From: Streptomyces pseudogriseolus
Lineage (GTDB): Bacteria > Actinomycetota > Actinomycetes > Streptomycetales > Streptomycetaceae
DNA length: 36,220 nucleotides
Direction of reading: 5' to 3'
Assembly: GCA_002154585.1 (NCBI GenBank)
Contig: MUNG01000039.1
Span: forward strand, 1-36,220
Both the position numbers and the translations under genes were made by a program. Below are positions 33,602 to 36,220 of the stretch, piece after piece; position 1 is the stretch's first letter; each line of letters starts with the position of its first letter. The notes beneath the pieces are model-generated. The model was not told where the DNA came from. It worked only from the letters and a program-made list of their open reading frames with translations, and did not search any database.

Positions 33602-33651
33602 GCGTCCAGCATCGCAGGGGCTCGGTGGGCCGTCCGGCCCGCACACCCGGG

Positions 33652-34128
33652 TCATCCCCGCGCCGACCGGCCGATCGACTCCACCAGCGGCAGCAGCCGG
33701 TGCGGCACGCGCTCCCGCAGCGCCACCTCGGTACGGGTGCGGACCACGCCCGGCATCCCGATCAGCTTCTGGATCACGTCCTCCAGGTGGGCGTTGTCCC
33801 GGGCCACCACCCGGGTCAGCAGGTCGCCGCCGCCCGTGATGGAGAACGCCTCGACGATCTCCGGTACCGCGGCCAGCGCGTCCCCCACCTCGTCGAGGTG
33901 CCCCTGGGTCACCTCGACGTGCACGAACGCCAGCACGGGATGGCCCAGTGCGGCGGGGGAGAGGGCGGGGGCGGTGCCGGTGATCACGCCCTCGCGCTCC
34001 ATGCGGTCGAGCCGTGCCTGGAGCGTGCCGCGCGCCACGCCGAGGATCCGCGCGTACTCACGGACGCTGGTGCGCGGCTGCTCCAGCAGCAGCCGCAGGA
34101 TGCGGGTGTCGAGTTCGTCCACGGCCAC
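33652..34128 (-). CDS. Lrp/AsnC family transcriptional regulator
   Basis: A 158-aa regulator. The helix-turn-helix is in DELDTRILRLLLEQPRTSVREYARILGVARGTLQARLDRME (about 4-44), and the RAM ligand domain follows (AFVHVEVTQGHLDEV, VEAFSITGGGDLLTRVVA, LIGMPGVVRTRTEVAL). It forms octamers that wrap DNA and usually senses an amino acid. The start is a GTG at 34128 with GGAG ten bases upstream; the GTG at 34122 is an alternative. It is divergent from the FUSC transporter gene, which it probably controls through the half-site array between them. Confidence 0.9.
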   Translation of the reverse strand: MAVDELDTRILRLLLEQPRTSVREYARILGVARGTLQARLDRMEREGVITGTAPALSPAALGHPVLAFVHVEVTQGHLDEVGDALAAVPEIVEAFSITGGGDLLTRVVARDNAHLEDVIQKLIGMPGVVRTRTEVALRERVPHRLLPLVESIGRSARG

Positions 34129-34149
34129 GAGGTCGTCGCTCCGGAGTCG

Positions 34150-34232
34150 GCCATTGGCATGGAGATGGCCCAAGGGATGCCGCGAGAACAGTACCAATGG
34201 CTCACTCCACGGAGGCTCGGTTGAGCCACTGG
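34150..34232. promoter_or_regulatory. Array of Lrp-like half-sites between the regulator and FUSC genes
   Basis: Three related blocks lie between the divergent starts: GCCATTGG (34150-34157), its inverse with extension CCAATGGCTCA (34194-34204), and TGAGCCACTGG (34222-34232). The last two are 11-bp inverted copies with one mismatch, and the first two are exact 8-bp inverted copies. Multiple spaced sites are what an Lrp octamer needs. Confidence 0.5.
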
Positions 34233-34260
34233 TGGCGAAGATGCTGATATGGGTGTGTCG

Positions 34261-34341
34261 ATGGCGCTGCGGAACCGCGGCGCCTTTTTCATGCCACGAC
34301 ACATCACGACACACGTCGTACGAGACGCCAGGGGGCGGTAG
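34261..34341 (+). CDS. 26-codon upstream reading frame abutting the FUSC start
   Basis: ATG at 34261 to TAG at 34339-34341; the next base starts the FUSC GTG, so the two frames touch without overlap. The peptide starts MALRNRGAFF and is basic and His/Arg-rich, with HITTHVV in its second half. The first eight codons form the hairpin described separately. It could be a leader peptide controlling the transporter by coupling or attenuation; conservation has not been tested. Confidence 0.35.
   Translation: MALRNRGAFFMPRHITTHVVRDARGR
34263..34289 (+). terminator. Terminator-like hairpin with T-run in the FUSC leader
   Basis: GGCGCTGCGG (34263-34272) pairs with CCGCGGCGCC (34275-34284) with one mismatch and a 2-base AA loop core, followed at once by TTTTT (34285-34289). 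True T-runs are rare in this sequence. It points toward the FUSC gene 53 bases downstream and no plus-strand gene ends just upstream, so it looks like an attenuator rather than a 3' end. Confidence 0.5.
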
Positions 34342-35832
34342 GTGCTGAAGAAGGTGTTCATGGCGCCGGATCCCGGACGGATCCGGCTGCGGTTCGCGAC
34401 GCGGGCCGTGTTCGGCATCGGGGCGGCCGTCGTCGCCTGCGGACTCGCCGGGCACTCCCTCACCGGCGCGATCACCGGCGGACTCGCCGCGCTCCTCGCC
34501 CTGTTCACCGTCACCGACGCCACCGTCCGCGGGCAGGCCGTCACCACGGCCCTCCTGCCCGCCGTGGGCCTGCCCGTGCTGGCCGCCGCCACGGTCCTCC
34601 AGGACCACCCCGTGGCCCGCGACGCGGCCTTCCTCGCCGTGGTCGGGCTCGGCGTGTACGCCAGGCGCTGGGGACCCCGCGGACACGCCCTCGGCGTCTT
34701 CGCCTTCATGACCTACTTCGCGGCGCAGTTCCTGCACCCCAGGACCGGGCAGCTCGCCGAGCTGTCCGCCTCCGTACTGCTGTCCGTGGCGATCGCGGCC
34801 GCGGTGCGCTTCGGACTGTGGTGCTACGAGCGGCGGCTGCCTCCGGCGGCCGTGCCCGCACCGCCCGGCGGCACCGGGCTCGCCCGCGTCACCACCCGCC
34901 AGGCCGTCCAGGCGACGGCCGGCGCGGGCTTCGCCCTGCTCGTCGGCCAGCTGGTGTCGGGGGAGCGGTGGTACTGGGCCGTCGGCGCGACCTGGTGGGT
35001 GTTCGTCAACACCACCTCGCGCGGCGAGACCCTGGTGCGCGGCTTCCGCCGCGTCCTCGGCACGGTCATCGGCGCCGGGCTCGCCCTGTTCGTCGCCGTC
35101 CCGGCACACGGCGACGCGACCCTCACCGCGCTGGTCGTCGCCGCCGCCGTCTTCGGCATCTTCTACACGGCGGCCGTCTCGTACACCTGGATGATGCTCT
35201 GGGTGACGGTCCTCGCCGCCATGCTGTACGGCCTGCTCGGCGTGCTCACCCCGTCCCTGCTGGCCCTGCGCATGGCGGAGACCGGTGTCGGCGCGCTCGG
35301 CGCGGTGCTGGCGGTGGTGTTCCTGCTGCCCGTGTCCACGCACAGCGTCACCGACGCCTGGATCCAGCGGGCGCTGCGCTGCGTGCACGCCTGCACGGCG
35401 CAGACGGCCGCGCGGCTGGCCGGCGACCCGGACGCGGACCCGGCGCCCACGGTCGTGGAGCTGGAGCAGCTGCTCGCCCGGGTGCGCCTGTCGGTGGCGC
35501 CTCTCGTGCACCCGCTGAACCCGATGCTCGGCCGCAAGCGGCGGGCCCGCCAGGTGCTCGCGCTGCTCGACGACTGCGCCCGCGAGATCCGCGGCCTGGT
35601 CGCCGTCGCCGCCGACCCGGAGGCCTCGCACGACGCCCGCCTGGCCGCTGCCTGCTGGCGCGTGGAGGCGGCGGTCGAGGCCCTCACGACGGGCCGCGAC
35701 ATCGAACCGCGCACGCCCCCCGCCACGACGGAACCGGCCGCCCTCGCCCACCTCCACACCCTGGAACGCACCCTCGCGGAGCTGTCGACACCACTGCGGA
35801 CACCGCCGGGCTCACCCCTGGTCGGCGCGTGA
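34342..35832 (+). CDS. FUSC family membrane transporter (aromatic acid exporter-like)
   Basis: A 496-aa membrane protein of the FUSC/YccS/AaeB family. It has two blocks of helices (about 15-150 and 190-330, the second with ERWYWAVGATWWVFVNTTSRGETLVRG, the FUSC signature region) and a cytoplasmic helical C-terminal part (about 345-496). Relatives export aromatic acids or are of unknown function. GTG 34342 directly follows the TAG of a small upstream frame; ATG 34360 with AAGAAGG five bases upstream is an equally good start. It is divergent from the Lrp regulator, which suggests an amino-acid or related effector. Confidence 0.85.
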   Translation: MLKKVFMAPDPGRIRLRFATRAVFGIGAAVVACGLAGHSLTGAITGGLAALLALFTVTDATVRGQAVTTALLPAVGLPVLAAATVLQDHPVARDAAFLAVVGLGVYARRWGPRGHALGVFAFMTYFAAQFLHPRTGQLAELSASVLLSVAIAAAVRFGLWCYERRLPPAAVPAPPGGTGLARVTTRQAVQATAGAGFALLVGQLVSGERWYWAVGATWWVFVNTTSRGETLVRGFRRVLGTVIGAGLALFVAVPAHGDATLTALVVAAAVFGIFYTAAVSYTWMMLWVTVLAAMLYGLLGVLTPSLLALRMAETGVGALGAVLAVVFLLPVSTHSVTDAWIQRALRCVHACTAQTAARLAGDPDADPAPTVVELEQLLARVRLSVAPLVHPLNPMLGRKRRARQVLALLDDCAREIRGLVAVAADPEASHDARLAAACWRVEAAVEALTTGRDIEPRTPPATTEPAALAHLHTLERTLAELSTPLRTPPGSPLVGA

Positions 35833-35857
35833 CGGCCTGCGCGGCCGACGGTTGACA

Positions 35858-35879
35858 GGCGACCCGGACGCGGGTCGCC
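35858..35879 (+). terminator. Hairpin after the FUSC gene
   Basis: GGCGACCC (35858-35865) and GGGTCGCC (35872-35879) form a perfect 8-bp stem with a 6-base loop, 25 bases after the FUSC stop. There is no T-run. Confidence 0.5.
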
Positions 35880-36123
35880 CCCGTCCGGGGAGCTGTCGGA
35901 CGCGGCTGCTGGGCAGCGCCTTCAGCGGGGCGCGTGGTCGCGCCGCATGCAGGCGGGTGCCCCATCCGCAGGGGCACGTCACTGGTGTGTGCCCATCGCC
36001 CTGTCACGGGGTCGCTCCGCCCCCGAGGGGCACGTCACCGATGGCCGCCCGTGGCCCGGCCGCGCGCATCGGCCCACCCGCCACAGCCGCTCGGTGAACC
36101 CGCGCCGACGCCCTTCGCCGCCA
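35880..36123. other. Non-coding stretch with repeated GGGGCACGTCAC
   Basis: No believable gene. GGGGCACGTCAC occurs at about 35970 and again at about 36028, the first inside a TGCCCC/GGGGCA stem. GGGCAGCGCC near 35911 recurs in the palindrome that follows. Confidence 0.5.
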
Positions 36124-36220
36124 CATGTCACGTCGCGCCCGGGCAGCGCCCTCACCGGCCGGGGCCGCCGGCGGACCGCACCCGGCCGGTGACGGCGCCG
36201 CCCGGGCGCGACGTGACATG
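36124..36220. repeat. Palindrome with 40-bp arms at the right edge
   Basis: 36124-36163 and 36181-36220 are inverted copies, 38 of 40 positions matching, around a 17-base loop. The outer end is CATGTCACGTCGCGCCCGGG and its complement. The second arm ends on the last base of the window, so more symmetry may follow. It is far larger than a terminator. Confidence 0.85.

Noticed and set aside
36124-36220. A Streptomyces chromosome telomere
   Set aside because: It is palindromic but I do not recognise the typical series of telomeric palindromes, and the neighbouring genes (ribosomal protein, helicase, Lrp) are not typical chromosome-end content.

Overview
The window is very GC-rich and its genes have the near-saturated G/C third positions, GTG starts and protein families of Streptomyces (conservon cvnABCD, DUF742, DUF5709, DUF5997, DUF6397, HATPase sensor kinases). 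No rRNA, tRNA, CRISPR array, phage or transposase gene was seen. Both edges sit on palindromic repeats.

Layout. 1-1047: a non-coding, repeat-rich island with 104-bp inverted arms around a tandem 104-bp duplication. 1054-3601: a membrane protein with a Pro/Ser-rich stalk, a 60-aa membrane protein, an unknown protein and a SAM methyltransferase. 3751-9684: a signalling block, made of an MHYT-domain membrane sensor, a conservon (sensor kinase cvnA broken by one in-frame TGA, roadblock cvnB, DUF742 cvnC, GTPase cvnD), a PPOX-fold flavin/F420 enzyme and a second, orphan roadblock protein. 9812-16028: a DUF6397-like protein preceded by a perfect DnaA box, acyl-CoA thioesterase II, a large DEAD/DEAH helicase, a DUF457 membrane protein, zinc-free ribosomal protein L31 and a DUF5709 protein. 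16029-16670: a second GC-rich non-coding island.

16671-22864: an exporter block. A heterodimeric ABC exporter pair lies downstream of a MarR regulator on the minus strand, and a homodimer-type ABC exporter is divergent from marR across a clear palindromic operator. 22908-28248: an MltG-like transglycosylase, an FMO-like oxidoreductase, a YjbQ-family protein, a tandem universal stress protein, and a two-gene RCK_C regulator plus CPA2 antiporter unit of the KhtTU type.

28326-35832: regulators and accessory genes. The most unusual is a MerR regulator fused to the second and third domains of a DNA polymerase III beta clamp. It is followed by two poorly known proteins, a DUF5997 gene divergent from a LysR effector domain that lacks its HTH and carries a long basic tail, a DUF4142 exported protein, a HAD hydrolase, and an Lrp/AsnC regulator divergent from a FUSC-type transporter. 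The transporter leader holds an array of Lrp-like half-sites, a terminator-like hairpin and a 26-codon upstream reading frame that ends directly against the transporter start codon. 35833-36220 is non-coding and ends in a 40-bp-arm palindrome.

The best candidates for something new are the MerR-clamp fusion, the FUSC leader, the one-site ABC heterodimer, the interrupted cvnA and the left-edge repeat.
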